The position numbers were made by a program, and so were the translations under genes. The notes beneath the pieces were generated by a model, which searched no databases, had not been told where the DNA came from, and saw only the letters and a list, made by a program, of their open reading frames with translations. Positions 54,759 through 64,000 of a DNA stretch of 64,000 nt are shown in pieces (the stretch's first letter is position 1; each line of letters opens with the position of its first letter). This DNA is from Sphingomonas sp. Lineage in GTDB: Bacteria; Pseudomonadota; Alphaproteobacteria; Sphingomonadales; Sphingomonadaceae. The DNA lies in contig JAFIGU010000056.1 in NCBI GenBank assembly GCA_017849555.1, positions 1-64,000 on the forward strand, read 5' to 3'.

Positions 54759-56171
54759 ATGGACCGCGTGCGCCGCAATCGCCTGCTCTTGGTGGGCTTC
54801 CTCTATTTCATCCTCGTCGCGACCTCGACCCGGCTGGTCACCGACGAGCAGGCGCTGGCGTCGATCTGGCCGGCCAATGCGGTGTTTCTGGCGATGCTGC
54901 TGCAGCGCGGAAAGCCGCGCTGGGGCGATGTGCTGATTGCCGGCATCTGCGGCAACGTGCTCGCCAACTTCCTGATCCACGGCACCCTCGTCACGCCCTT
55001 CTTCTACAGTTTGATCGACGTGGGCGAGGCGATGCTGGTCGCTGTCGCGCTGCGCCGGACGATGGATATGGAAGAAATGCTCGGCGCGCCGGAGAATGTC
55101 GGCCGGTTCGTCTTATGGGCCGGGGGCATCGCGCCGGCGGTGAGCGGGCTGGGCGGCGCAGGGATCGCCTGGGCGTTCCTTCACGAAGATTTCCTCGGCT
55201 CGCTCCATACCTGGTATCTCAGCGACGCATTGGGGCTGCTGATCTTCACGCCGTTCTTCACCTCGTTGCTGGCGGGCGAATATCGCCAGTCGTTCCTCGA
55301 AAAGAGCCGGCGCGAGCGGATCGAGGCGCTGGCGATCCACCTGCTGGTGCTGGGCACCGCGATCGGGGTGTTCATGTGGGCACCCCCGGCTATGCTGTTC
55401 CTGCTGTTCGCGCCGCTGATGCTGGTGACGTTCAAGCTCGGCCGACTGGGGACGCAGGTGGCGATCATGATCGTCACGATCACCGGGGTGATCGGCACGC
55501 TGGTCTATCCGTCGTCGGCGCTTCACGGGCAATCGACCGCGCAGCATCTGCACCTGTTGCAATTCTTCCTTGCGCTGATGCTGCTCACCTGCCTGCCGGT
55601 GGCGGCGAGCCTGTCGGCGCGCAACCGGCTGACGCGGCGGCTGGCGGACAGCGAACGCCAGCTTCGCGCGCGCGAGGGCGATCTGATCCGCATGGTCGCG
55701 ACCGATCCGTTGACCGGGCTGCTCAACCGCGCCGCGTTCAACGAGCAGGTCGAGGAAATCCACCCGGAAACGCGCGTCGCGATCGCGATGCTCGATGTCG
55801 ATCGCTTCAAGCAGGTCAACGATCAGTTCGGGCACGATGCCGGGGATCGCGCCTTGATCCATTTTGCGCGGCTGATCGGCGGCGGGGTGCGGCAGGGCGA
55901 TATCGTCGCGCGCGCCGGCGGGGACGAGTTCATCATCCTGTTCCCCGATACCGGCGAGAGCGACGCCGAGACGGTGTGCCAGCGGCTTGCCGCCACGCTT
56001 GCGCGGCAGCCGCTGGCGCTCGACGAGCAGGTCCTGCTCGAATTGCGGATGAGCTGCGGCGTCGCGGAACGGCGTGACGGCGAAACGATCGAAGCGGCGA
56101 TCAGGCGCGCCGATCAGGCGCTCTATGCCGCCAAGGGCGCCGGCCGCGCCCGCGTGACCCGTGCCGCCTGA
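54759..56171 (+). CDS. MASE1-GGDEF diguanylate cyclase
   Basis: The 470-residue protein has an N-terminal MASE1 membrane sensor domain with about eight spans (start RNRLLLVGFLYFILVATSTR; ASIWPANAVFLAMLLQRGKP) and a C-terminal GGDEF domain (DPLTGLLNRAAFNEQVEE; LDVDRFKQVNDQFGHDAGDR; RAGGDEFIILFPDTGESD) with an intact active site at about residue 388. It should make cyclic di-GMP in response to a membrane signal. No EAL domain is present. It follows the kinase gene. Confidence 0.9.
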   Translation: MDRVRRNRLLLVGFLYFILVATSTRLVTDEQALASIWPANAVFLAMLLQRGKPRWGDVLIAGICGNVLANFLIHGTLVTPFFYSLIDVGEAMLVAVALRRTMDMEEMLGAPENVGRFVLWAGGIAPAVSGLGGAGIAWAFLHEDFLGSLHTWYLSDALGLLIFTPFFTSLLAGEYRQSFLEKSRRERIEALAIHLLVLGTAIGVFMWAPPAMLFLLFAPLMLVTFKLGRLGTQVAIMIVTITGVIGTLVYPSSALHGQSTAQHLHLLQFFLALMLLTCLPVAASLSARNRLTRRLADSERQLRAREGDLIRMVATDPLTGLLNRAAFNEQVEEIHPETRVAIAMLDVDRFKQVNDQFGHDAGDRALIHFARLIGGGVRQGDIVARAGGDEFIILFPDTGESDAETVCQRLAATLARQPLALDEQVLLELRMSCGVAERRDGETIEAAIRRADQALYAAKGAGRARVTRAA

Positions 56172-56187
56172 CGCCGATCACGTCAAC

Positions 56188-57183
56188 TTACGCCGGCTCC
56201 GGCGCCTGCATCGCTTCCGCGGCGAGCGCGAACGAGCGTTTACGCGCCTCGTGGTCGTACATCATGCTGGTCAGCATCACCTCGTCGACCCCAGTGCGCG
56301 CGACGAACGCGGCGATCCCGCGCGCCACCTCGTCGCGCGTGCCGATCGCGGTGCATTGCAGGACGTGATTGAGGATCGCGGCATGCTGCGGCGGCAGGCT
56401 TTCGCGATAGCCGGCGATCGGCGGGGGCAGCTGGCGCGGGTTGCCGGTGCGTAAGGCGACGAACGCCTGCTGCTGCGAACTGGCGAGAAATTCGGCATCC
56501 TCGCGCGTGTCGGCGGCGAAGACGTTGAACCCCGCCATCGCATAGGGGCGGTCGAGCTGGGGCGACGGGCGGAACTCGCGCCGATAGATGGCAAGCGCCT
56601 CGTCGAGCGCATCGGGCGCGAAATGCGAGGCAAAGGCATAAGGCAGCCCGAGCACCGCGGCGAGCTTCGCGCCGAACAGGCTCGATCCCAAAATCCACAG
56701 GTCGGGCCGCGCGCCGGCGCCCGGCGTGGCGCTGATCCCGGTGCGTCCGTCGTCGGCGAAATAGCTCTGCAATTCGAGCACGTCGTTGGGGAAGGCGTTG
56801 GGATCGGTATCGAGCGTGCGGCGCAACGCCCGCGCGACGCGCTGGTCCGAGCCGGGCGCGCGACCAAGCCCGAGATCGATCCGCCCCGGGAACAAGGCGT
56901 CGAGCGTGCCGAATTGCTCGGCGATCTGCAGCGGCGCGTGATTGGGCAGCATGATCCCGCCCGCGCCGACCCGGATCGTCTCGGTCGCCTGCCCGACATG
57001 CGCGATCACCACCGCGGTCGCGGCGGAGGCGATCCCCGGCATGCCGTGATGCTCCGCCACCCAATAGCGGCGATAGCCGTGGCGCTCGGCGTGACGCGCG
57101 AGATCGGCGGCATTGGCGAGCGATCGCGGCACGTTGCCGCCCTCAACCACGGGGACGAGATCGAGCAGGGAGAATGCGGTCAT
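56188..57183 (-). CDS. LLM-class flavin-dependent oxidoreductase (luciferase-like)
   Basis: The 331-residue protein begins [20 protein letters not shown] and has [40 protein letters not shown] and [20 protein letters not shown], the bacterial luciferase-like monooxygenase pattern, MsnO8/YhbW-type. It likely oxidises a small molecule with reduced FMN; the substrate is unknown. The start at 57183 is preferred over 57219. It converges with the diguanylate cyclase gene. Confidence 0.88.
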   Translation of the reverse strand: MTAFSLLDLVPVVEGGNVPRSLANAADLARHAERHGYRRYWVAEHHGMPGIASAATAVVIAHVGQATETIRVGAGGIMLPNHAPLQIAEQFGTLDALFPGRIDLGLGRAPGSDQRVARALRRTLDTDPNAFPNDVLELQSYFADDGRTGISATPGAGARPDLWILGSSLFGAKLAAVLGLPYAFASHFAPDALDEALAIYRREFRPSPQLDRPYAMAGFNVFAADTREDAEFLASSQQQAFVALRTGNPRQLPPPIAGYRESLPPQHAAILNHVLQCTAIGTRDEVARGIAAFVARTGVDEVMLTSMMYDHEARKRSFALAAEAMQAPEPA

Positions 57184-57236
57184 GGCGCAGGATGTGGCGT
57201 GACGCGTTGCAAACTGCAACCTCCCGCCCGCTCAAT

Positions 57237-57265
57237 CGTCATGCCGGGCCTGACCCGGCATGACG
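57237..57265. repeat. REP-like palindrome
   Basis: A perfect 12-bp stem (57237-57248 with 57254-57265; CGTCATGCCGGG arm) encloses CCTGA. Such elements are abundant in sphingomonad chromosomes. It overlaps a possible upstream start of the next gene, arguing for the later one. Confidence 0.8.
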
Positions 57266-57331
57266 GAAGAAGCGAGCGCAGCGGAAAAAGGCGGTTCCGC
57301 TCAATATCGATCGGCCCTAAAGCCCCCGGCG

Positions 57332-57988
57332 ATGCCACCCTCGCTCGCCCCGATCCGCAACTGGATCTTCGATCTCGACAATACGCTCTATCCGGCGAGC
57401 GCCGATCTGTTCGCGCAAATCGACGTCAAGATGACCGCTTATGTCGCCGATCTGCTCGGGACCGATCTGGTCGAGGCGCGCCGCATCCAGAAAGCCTATT
57501 TCCTCGGCCACGGCACCACGCTCGCCGGGCTGATGAAGGAGCATAAGGTCGATCCGCTCCATTATCTCGATTTCGTCCACGATATCGAGATGGAGGTGCT
57601 GGAGGAGAATCTTCCGCTCGCCGCCGCGATCGCACGGTTGCCGGGGCGCAAGATCGTCTTCACCAACGGCGACGGCCCCTATGCCCGCCGCGTGCTCGAC
57701 CGGCTCGGGCTCGGCGCGTCGTTCGAGGCGATCCACGATATTCACGCGATGGACCTCGCGCCCAAGCCGGCGCCCTCGGCCTATGCCGGGCTGTGCGCCG
57801 CCTTCGGGCTCGATCCCGCGCAATCCTTGTTCGTCGACGATATGGCGCGCAACCTCGCGCCGGCGAAGGCGATCGGCATGACGACGGTGTGGGTCGACAA
57901 CGGATCGGAACAGGCCGAGGGCACCGACCGCAGCTTCGTCGACTATACCACCCACGATCTGACGCATTGGCTACAGGGAATTTTATGA
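57332..57988 (+). CDS. Pyrimidine 5'-nucleotidase (HAD superfamily)
   Basis: The 218-residue protein has the HAD catalytic motif [20 protein letters not shown] (Asp-x-Asp), a cap domain, then [20 protein letters not shown] (motif II), and [20 protein letters not shown] (motif IV). It matches the Pyr-5'-nucleotidase group (TIGR01993-like). ATG 57332 is preferred because upstream frames lie in the REP. The TGA overlaps the DapD start (ATGA). Confidence 0.9.
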   Translation: MPPSLAPIRNWIFDLDNTLYPASADLFAQIDVKMTAYVADLLGTDLVEARRIQKAYFLGHGTTLAGLMKEHKVDPLHYLDFVHDIEMEVLEENLPLAAAIARLPGRKIVFTNGDGPYARRVLDRLGLGASFEAIHDIHAMDLAPKPAPSAYAGLCAAFGLDPAQSLFVDDMARNLAPAKAIGMTTVWVDNGSEQAEGTDRSFVDYTTHDLTHWLQGIL

Positions 57989-58809
57989 GCAACAGCGAGC
58001 TTGAACAGACGATCGACGCCGCCTGGGAGAACCGCGCGGAGGTCGGCGCCTCTACCGGCGGCGAGGTGCGCGTGGCGGTCGATCGCGCGCTGGCGTTGCT
58101 CGATTCGGGCGCGGCGCGCGTCGCCCAGCCCGACGGCAACGGCGGTTGGCGGGTCAACCAGTGGCTCAAGAAGGCGGTGTTGCTGTCGTTCCGCCTCAAC
58201 GACAATGTGCTGATCGATAACGGCCCCGGCGCGGGCCATTGGTTCGACAAGGTGCCGTCGAAATTCTCGGGCTGGACCGAGGGCGAATTCCGCACCGCCG
58301 GTTTCCGCGCGGTGCCGGGCAGCATCGTGCGGCGCGGCGCGTTCATCGGCAAGGGCGCGGTGCTGATGCCGAGCTTCGTCAACATCGGCGCCCATGTCGG
58401 CGAGGGGACGATGGTCGATACCTGGGCGACGGTGGGGAGCTGCGCGCAGATCGGCAAGAACGTTCATCTCTCGGGCGGCGCCGGGATCGGCGGGGTGCTC
58501 GAACCGCTCCAGGCCGACCCGGTGATCATCGGCGACGGCGCGTTCATCGGCGCGCGGTCCGAAGTGGCCGAGGGCGTGCGCGTCGGCGAAGGCGCGGTGC
58601 TGTCGATGGGGGTCTATCTCGGCGCCTCGACCAAGATCATCGACCGCGCGACCGGCGAAGTGTTCCGCGGCGAGGTGCCGCCCTATTCGGTGGTCGTGCC
58701 GGGTTCGACCGGGGGCGGCGATCTCGGGCTTTATTGCGCGGTGATCGTCAAGCGCGTCGACGCGCAGACGCGGTCGAAGACCAGCATCAACGAATTGCTG
58801 CGGGACTGA
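57985..58809 (+). CDS. dapD: 2,3,4,5-tetrahydropyridine-2,6-dicarboxylate N-succinyltransferase
   Basis: The 274-residue protein begins [20 protein letters not shown] and has a left-handed hexapeptide repeat domain ([58 protein letters not shown]). This is DapD of the succinylase route to meso-diaminopimelate and lysine. Length and start match DapD relatives. It is translationally coupled to the nucleotidase gene. Confidence 0.95.
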   Translation: MSNSELEQTIDAAWENRAEVGASTGGEVRVAVDRALALLDSGAARVAQPDGNGGWRVNQWLKKAVLLSFRLNDNVLIDNGPGAGHWFDKVPSKFSGWTEGEFRTAGFRAVPGSIVRRGAFIGKGAVLMPSFVNIGAHVGEGTMVDTWATVGSCAQIGKNVHLSGGAGIGGVLEPLQADPVIIGDGAFIGARSEVAEGVRVGEGAVLSMGVYLGASTKIIDRATGEVFRGEVPPYSVVVPGSTGGGDLGLYCAVIVKRVDAQTRSKTSINELLRD

Positions 58810-58823
58810 TTGTAACCCACCGA

Positions 58824-58924
58824 CACCCCGGCCTTGAGCCGGGGTCCATCGGGGGGAAGCGCGGAGCAAGAGGCTCTGATTGCTGAGTTCGCGGCGCTAT
58901 GGACCCCGGCTCAGGGCCGGGGTG
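58824..58924. repeat. Long inverted REP-like pair
   Basis: Two 26-base arms (58824-58849 and 58899-58924) are reverse complements with one mismatch. Each has the internal dyad CCCCGGCC...GCCGGGG. They lie between dapD and the ABC-F gene, with about 50 bases between arms. This fits mobile REP-type elements in the host chromosome. Confidence 0.85.
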
Positions 58925-59045
58925 ACGGTGGTTGTATTGGCGCTCACCCGTCGCCATAATCGCCCGACCTACGAAGGAGTAACCACCGTGTACCACCGGA
59001 TGAACAACGCCAGCCGCTGTGTCTCGTCCGTCTGCCCGGTGCCTT

Positions 59046-60620
<1,575 letters not shown>

Positions 60621-60680
60621 CCGTCTCGACAATGCAACCTGCGGCTCTTATCGCCGCGGGACGATTTCAAGGGGAGTTCG

Positions 60681-61646
60681 ATGCCCAAAGCCAGTCAGGT
60701 TCTCGATCGCGTTCTCGTGCTCGAGATGGTCCGTGTCACCGAAGCCGCCGCGGTCGCCGCGTCGACGTTGGTCGGGCGCGGCGACGAAAAGGCCGCCGAT
60801 GCCGCCGCGGTCGAGGCGATGCGTGAGGCGCTCAACAGCCTCGACATGGACGGCACCGTGGTGATCGGCGAGGGCGAGCGCGACGAAGCGCCGATGCTCT
60901 ACATCGGCGAGAAGGTCGGCAGCGGCAACGGCCCGAAGATCGACATCGCGCTCGATCCGCTCGAAGGCACCACGATCTGCGCCAAATCTGGCCCGAACAG
61001 CCTCGCCGTGCTGGCGATCGCCGAGGCGGGCGGGCTGCTCAACGCGCCCGACGTCTATATGGACAAGCTCGCGATCGGGCCGGGCTATCCCGACAATATC
61101 CTCGATCTCGACAAGACGCCGACCGAGAATATTCAGGCGATCGCCGCGGCAAAGGGGGTCACCCCGCGCGAGATCATGGCCTGCGTGCTCGATCGCCCGC
61201 GCCACGAAAAGCTGATCGCCGAGCTGCGCGCGATCGGCTGCGGCGTGGTGCTGATCGGCGACGGCGACGTTGCCGGCGTGATCGCCACCACCAACCCCGA
61301 AACGACGATCGACGTCTATATGGGGTCGGGCGGCGCGCCGGAGGGCGTGCTGGCCTGTGCGGCGCTGCGCTGCGTCGGCGGGCAGTTCAAGGGCCGCTTG
61401 TTGTTCCGCAACGAGGATGAGCGCTCGCGGGCGCGCAAATGGGGCATCACCGATCTCGATCGGCAATATGACCTCAAGGATCTCGCCAAGGGCGATTGCA
61501 TCTTCGCCGCGACCGGGGTGACCGACGGCTCGCTGCTCGAAGGCGTCAAGCGCCACGGCAGCCGCATGACGACCGAAAGCGTCGTGATGCGCGCCTCGTC
61601 CGGCACGGTGCGCTGGGTGAAGGGCGAGCACCGCATCGAGCGGTAA
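60681..61646 (+). CDS. glpX: Class II fructose-1,6-bisphosphatase GlpX
   Basis: The 321-residue protein begins MPKASQVLDRVLVLEMVRVT and has the GlpX metal sites: VIGEGERDEAPMLYIGE, IDIALDPLEGTTICAKSGPN, and TIDVYMGSGGAPEGVLACAA, GRLLFRNEDERSRARKW near the end. It hydrolyses fructose-1,6-bisphosphate in gluconeogenesis. AGGGGAG precedes the ATG. Confidence 0.95.
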   Translation: MPKASQVLDRVLVLEMVRVTEAAAVAASTLVGRGDEKAADAAAVEAMREALNSLDMDGTVVIGEGERDEAPMLYIGEKVGSGNGPKIDIALDPLEGTTICAKSGPNSLAVLAIAEAGGLLNAPDVYMDKLAIGPGYPDNILDLDKTPTENIQAIAAAKGVTPREIMACVLDRPRHEKLIAELRAIGCGVVLIGDGDVAGVIATTNPETTIDVYMGSGGAPEGVLACAALRCVGGQFKGRLLFRNEDERSRARKWGITDLDRQYDLKDLAKGDCIFAATGVTDGSLLEGVKRHGSRMTTESVVMRASSGTVRWVKGEHRIER

Positions 61647-61680
61647 GCGGTTCGATTGAGCGTGAATCCATCCCCCCTTC

Positions 61681-61774
61681 GTCATTCCCGCGAAGGCGGG
61701 AGTCCATTAATGCTGTCGTCGCGATTTGATCGCCGAGATCCGAGTGAATGGATTCCCGCCTTCGCGGGAATGAC
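61681..61774. repeat. Inverted REP-like pair after glpX
   Basis: Arms at 61681-61708 and 61747-61774 (28 bases each) pair with one mismatch; each contains TCCCGCGAAGGCGGGA. It is followed 15 bases later by the CPBP gene start. Confidence 0.85.
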
Positions 61775-61789
61775 GGGTGGTTTTTCAAA

Positions 61790-62500
61790 ATGACCGCCGC
61801 CCTCCTGCTTGTCGCCTTGCTGGCGACGAGCTGGTTCGCGCGAAAGCGGCTCAGGCTCGATTTCGGTAGCGGGCGCAGCCGCGCCTATCTCACGGTCGCG
61901 GTGCGGCAGGTGCTAGGGTTCGCGCTGCCCGCACTCGTCATGCTCGCGCTGGTGGGCGAGTGGCGCGCCCTGTCTGAAATGCCGGCGAGCTTCGCCGCGC
62001 TGGCGGTTTCGTTCGGTATCGAAGGATGGATCACCCCCGGCGACGGATGGATATTATCGATCGGCGCGCTCGCCGGCACCGTGATCGGCTCGGGCCTTGC
62101 CTGGCTGCGCTGGCGGCGCAAGCGCAAGCGCGGCCCGATCTTCGGCGAACTCGGCTGGCTCCTGCCGCGCGACCGCGCCGATCTCGCGTGGGGCGTCGTG
62201 CTGTCGCTGACTGCCGGGGTAACCGAGGAATTGTTCTTCCGCCTCGCTCTGCCGTTGCTCGCCACACTCGCGACCGGCAGCGCACTCGCGGGCCTGCTGC
62301 TCGCCGCGATCCTGTTCGCCGGCGCGCATTGGTATCAGGGGTGGAGCGGGGTGGTCGCGACCGGGGTGATGGGGCTGGTTTTCGCGTTGCTCTATCTTGC
62401 CAGCGGCACGTTGTGGTTCGCGATCGCCGCGCATATCGTGGTCGATCTCAACGCGCTGGTGATCCGCCCCGCACTGACCGGGGCGTGGCGCCGTGCATGA
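61790..62500 (+). CDS. CPBP family intramembrane glutamic endopeptidase
   Basis: The 236-residue protein has about six spans and the CPBP (Abi/CAAX) motifs: VTEELFFRLALPLLATLA (EExxxR), FAGAHWYQGWSGVVATGV and FAIAAHIVVDLNALVIRP. It cleaves unknown membrane substrates. ATG 61790 is preferred; the upstream frame from 61748 runs through the REP arm. Confidence 0.85.
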   Translation: MTAALLLVALLATSWFARKRLRLDFGSGRSRAYLTVAVRQVLGFALPALVMLALVGEWRALSEMPASFAALAVSFGIEGWITPGDGWILSIGALAGTVIGSGLAWLRWRRKRKRGPIFGELGWLLPRDRADLAWGVVLSLTAGVTEELFFRLALPLLATLATGSALAGLLLAAILFAGAHWYQGWSGVVATGVMGLVFALLYLASGTLWFAIAAHIVVDLNALVIRPALTGAWRRA

Positions 62501-62584
62501 GACAAAAAGGTTCGTAAACTAAGAACTGGCGCGACCGCCCGGCGTGCTGCTAAGCTGGATGCGCAACCGGAGGGGAGGAATCCG

Positions 62585-64000
62585 ATGATCGATCTCGACG
62601 CGATCCACTGTCTGTCGGATATCCCGGCGGCGCAGGCGCGCGCGCGGGGCGATCAGATCGCGTTATTGTTCGAGGGCGACGCGACCAGTTATGCCCAACT
62701 CGAAACGCAAACCGATGCGGTCGCACGCGCATTGCTCGCGGACGGGGCGCAGCCCGGTGCCCGGATCGCGGTGCTCACCAAGAACCACGCGCTCTGGTAT
62801 CCGCTGTTCTTCGGCACGGCGCGCGCGCGGGCCTGCCTGATGCCGGTCAACTGGCGGCTTTCGGTGCCCGAGGTGGCGTTCATCCTCGAAGACGGCGCGC
62901 CGAGCCATTTGTTCGTCGGCGAGGATTTCTTCGCCGCCGCGCTCGAGGCGGTGGCCGGGATGTCACGCCGCCCGCAGCTTATCGCGCTCTATGGCGCGCA
63001 TCCCGAGTTCCTCCCGCTCGATATGTGGCTGGCAAGAGGGGCAGGGCAGGCGTCGCCCGATCGACCGTCGCTCGACGACGACGTGCTCCAACTCTACACC
63101 AGCGGCACCACCGGTCGCCCCAAGGGGGTGGTGCTCACCAACTTCAACTATCGCCGCTTCATGGAAATGGCGACCGGGGTCGACGGCTTCGCTTATGAGG
63201 CGGGTGAGACGGTGATGATCGTCATGCCGCTGTTCCATGTCGCGGGGACCAATGTCAGCTTCGCCGGGCTGATGCAGGGCGGGCGGATCGTGCTGATCAA
63301 GGATTTCACCCCCGCCGGCGCGGTTGCGACGATGGTTGCGGAGCAGGTGAGCCACAGCTTCCTCGCCCCGGCGATGATCCTGATGATGCTCCAGACGCCG
63401 GAGATCGCGGACGCGCGTTTCCCGCGGCTGCGCAGCATCGCTTACGGCGCATCGCCGATCGCCGAGGACGTGCTGGCGCGCGCGCAGACCGCCTTCGGGT
63501 GTGATTTCGTGCAATTCTACGGGATGACCGAATCGGCCGGCGCCGGCTCCTATCTCTCCCCCGCGGCGCATCGCGCGGGTGGTTTGCTCAAATCCTGCGG
63601 CCAGCCGTGGCCGGGGGTCGATATCGCGATCCTCGATAGCGAGGGCCGCGAACTTCCCGCGGGTGAGATCGGCGAGATCGCGATCCGCGGCGATATCGTG
63701 ATGAAGGGCTATTGGCGCCGCAACGAGGCGACGGTCGAGGCGCTGGCGGGCGGCTGGCTCCACACCGGCGACGCGGGCTATGCCGACGAGAACGGCTATT
63801 TCTTCGTCCACGACCGGATCAAGGACATGATCGTTTCGGGGGGCGAGAACGTCTATCCGGCCGAGGTGGAGAATGCGATCGCCGGCTGCCCGGGCGTGGC
63901 CGACGTCGCGGTGATCGGGGTGCCCGACGACAAATGGGGCGAAGCGGTCAAGGCGTTGATCGTCGCCGAGGATGACGCGCCGAGCGCGGAGGCGGTGATT
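62585..64000 (+). CDS. Acyl-CoA ligase (AMP-dependent synthetase), truncated by the window edge
   Basis: The visible 472 residues begin MIDLDAIHCLSDIPAAQARA and contain the ANL-family motifs: LQLYTSGTTGRPKGVVLTNF, QFYGMTESAGAGSYLSP and WLHTGDAGYADENGYFFVHD, RIKDMIVSGGENVYPAEVEN. The frame is open to the window's last base, so the C-terminal domain is incomplete. GGGGAGGAA precedes ATG 62585. It activates a fatty or aromatic acid to its CoA ester; the substrate is unknown. Confidence 0.92.
   Translation, partial: MIDLDAIHCLSDIPAAQARARGDQIALLFEGDATSYAQLETQTDAVARALLADGAQPGARIAVLTKNHALWYPLFFGTARARACLMPVNWRLSVPEVAFILEDGAPSHLFVGEDFFAAALEAVAGMSRRPQLIALYGAHPEFLPLDMWLARGAGQASPDRPSLDDDVLQLYTSGTTGRPKGVVLTNFNYRRFMEMATGVDGFAYEAGETVMIVMPLFHVAGTNVSFAGLMQGGRIVLIKDFTPAGAVATMVAEQVSHSFLAPAMILMMLQTPEIADARFPRLRSIAYGASPIAEDVLARAQTAFGCDFVQFYGMTESAGAGSYLSPAAHRAGGLLKSCGQPWPGVDIAILDSEGRELPAGEIGEIAIRGDIVMKGYWRRNEATVEALAGGWLHTGDAGYADENGYFFVHDRIKDMIVSGGENVYPAEVENAIAGCPGVADVAVIGVPDDKWGEAVKALIVAEDDAPSAEAVI

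Noticed and set aside
57260..57331. Start of the nucleotidase at 57260
   Set aside because: The extra 24 residues begin in the REP-like palindrome and do not fit the family; ATG 57332 starts directly before the HAD domain.
61748..61789. Start of the CPBP gene at 61748
   Set aside because: The first residues (DSRLRGND) are translation of the REP arm, which also appears in many unrelated false frames. ATG 61790 gives a typical N-terminus.

Overview
The window is a GC-rich alphaproteobacterial sequence, most likely from a Sphingomonas-type sphingomonad. Reasons: a complete trb-type integrative and conjugative element (ICE) of the kind common in Alphaproteobacteria; an XrtA/PEP-CTERM exopolysaccharide control block (PrsK, PrsR, EpsB-type sugar transferase, ManC); a FeuPQ-like two-component system; and dense host genes separated by REP-like palindromes. 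The assignment is inferred from gene families and was not checked by a search.

Region 1 (1 to about 27.9 kb) is the ICE backbone. It starts with the tail of an unidentified gene, then a ParB-like protein, a cargo pair (MerR regulator divergent from a CDF metal transporter, with YnfA), DUF736, a Cys-motif protein coupled to a PPOX flavoprotein, an HU protein and DUF932. A 519-bp gap at 8.0-8.5 kb contains a striking set of nested hairpins that looks like an undescribed structured RNA. The transfer operon follows: small unknown protein, a frameshifted DUF6499/DUF2285 gene, HTH protein, DUF2840, TraF-like peptidase, DUF736, lytic transglycosylase, relaxase, TraG/VirD4, CopG-type protein, TrbB-C-D-E-J-K-L-F-G-I, DUF2274, and then a small exported protein and a LysR regulator on the other strand. 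Most trb genes overlap by ATGA or similar, so translation is coupled.

Region 2 (about 28 to 43.5 kb) is accessory cargo. It holds an oxidoreductase divergent from a PadR regulator; an MBL hydrolase plus alpha/beta hydrolase pair divergent from an HxlR regulator; and a stress cluster (two small heat-shock proteins, an NDUFA4-like protein, a Trp/His-rich secreted protein, YfdX) headed by a heat-shock-type promoter and a ROSE-like RNA thermometer. Next come a second oxidoreductase and a redox/iron group (exported ferritin-like protein, PepSY protein, two cytochrome b561 proteins, a two-component system, a VIT-family transporter). This last group lies between two nearly identical 44-bp direct repeats.

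Region 3 (about 43.6 to 64 kb) looks like host chromosome: a flippase-like membrane protein, glycine-zipper protein, DUF815 ATPase, PrsR/PrsK/sugar transferase divergent from ManC, a PepSY-FeuP-FeuQ-like locus whose response regulator has an in-frame amber codon, a MASE1 diguanylate cyclase, a luciferase-like monooxygenase, a pyrimidine 5'-nucleotidase coupled to DapD, an ABC-F ATPase, GlpX, a CPBP protease and the start of an acyl-CoA ligase. REP-like palindromes were seen only here. No tRNA, rRNA, CRISPR array or intact insertion sequence was recognised.
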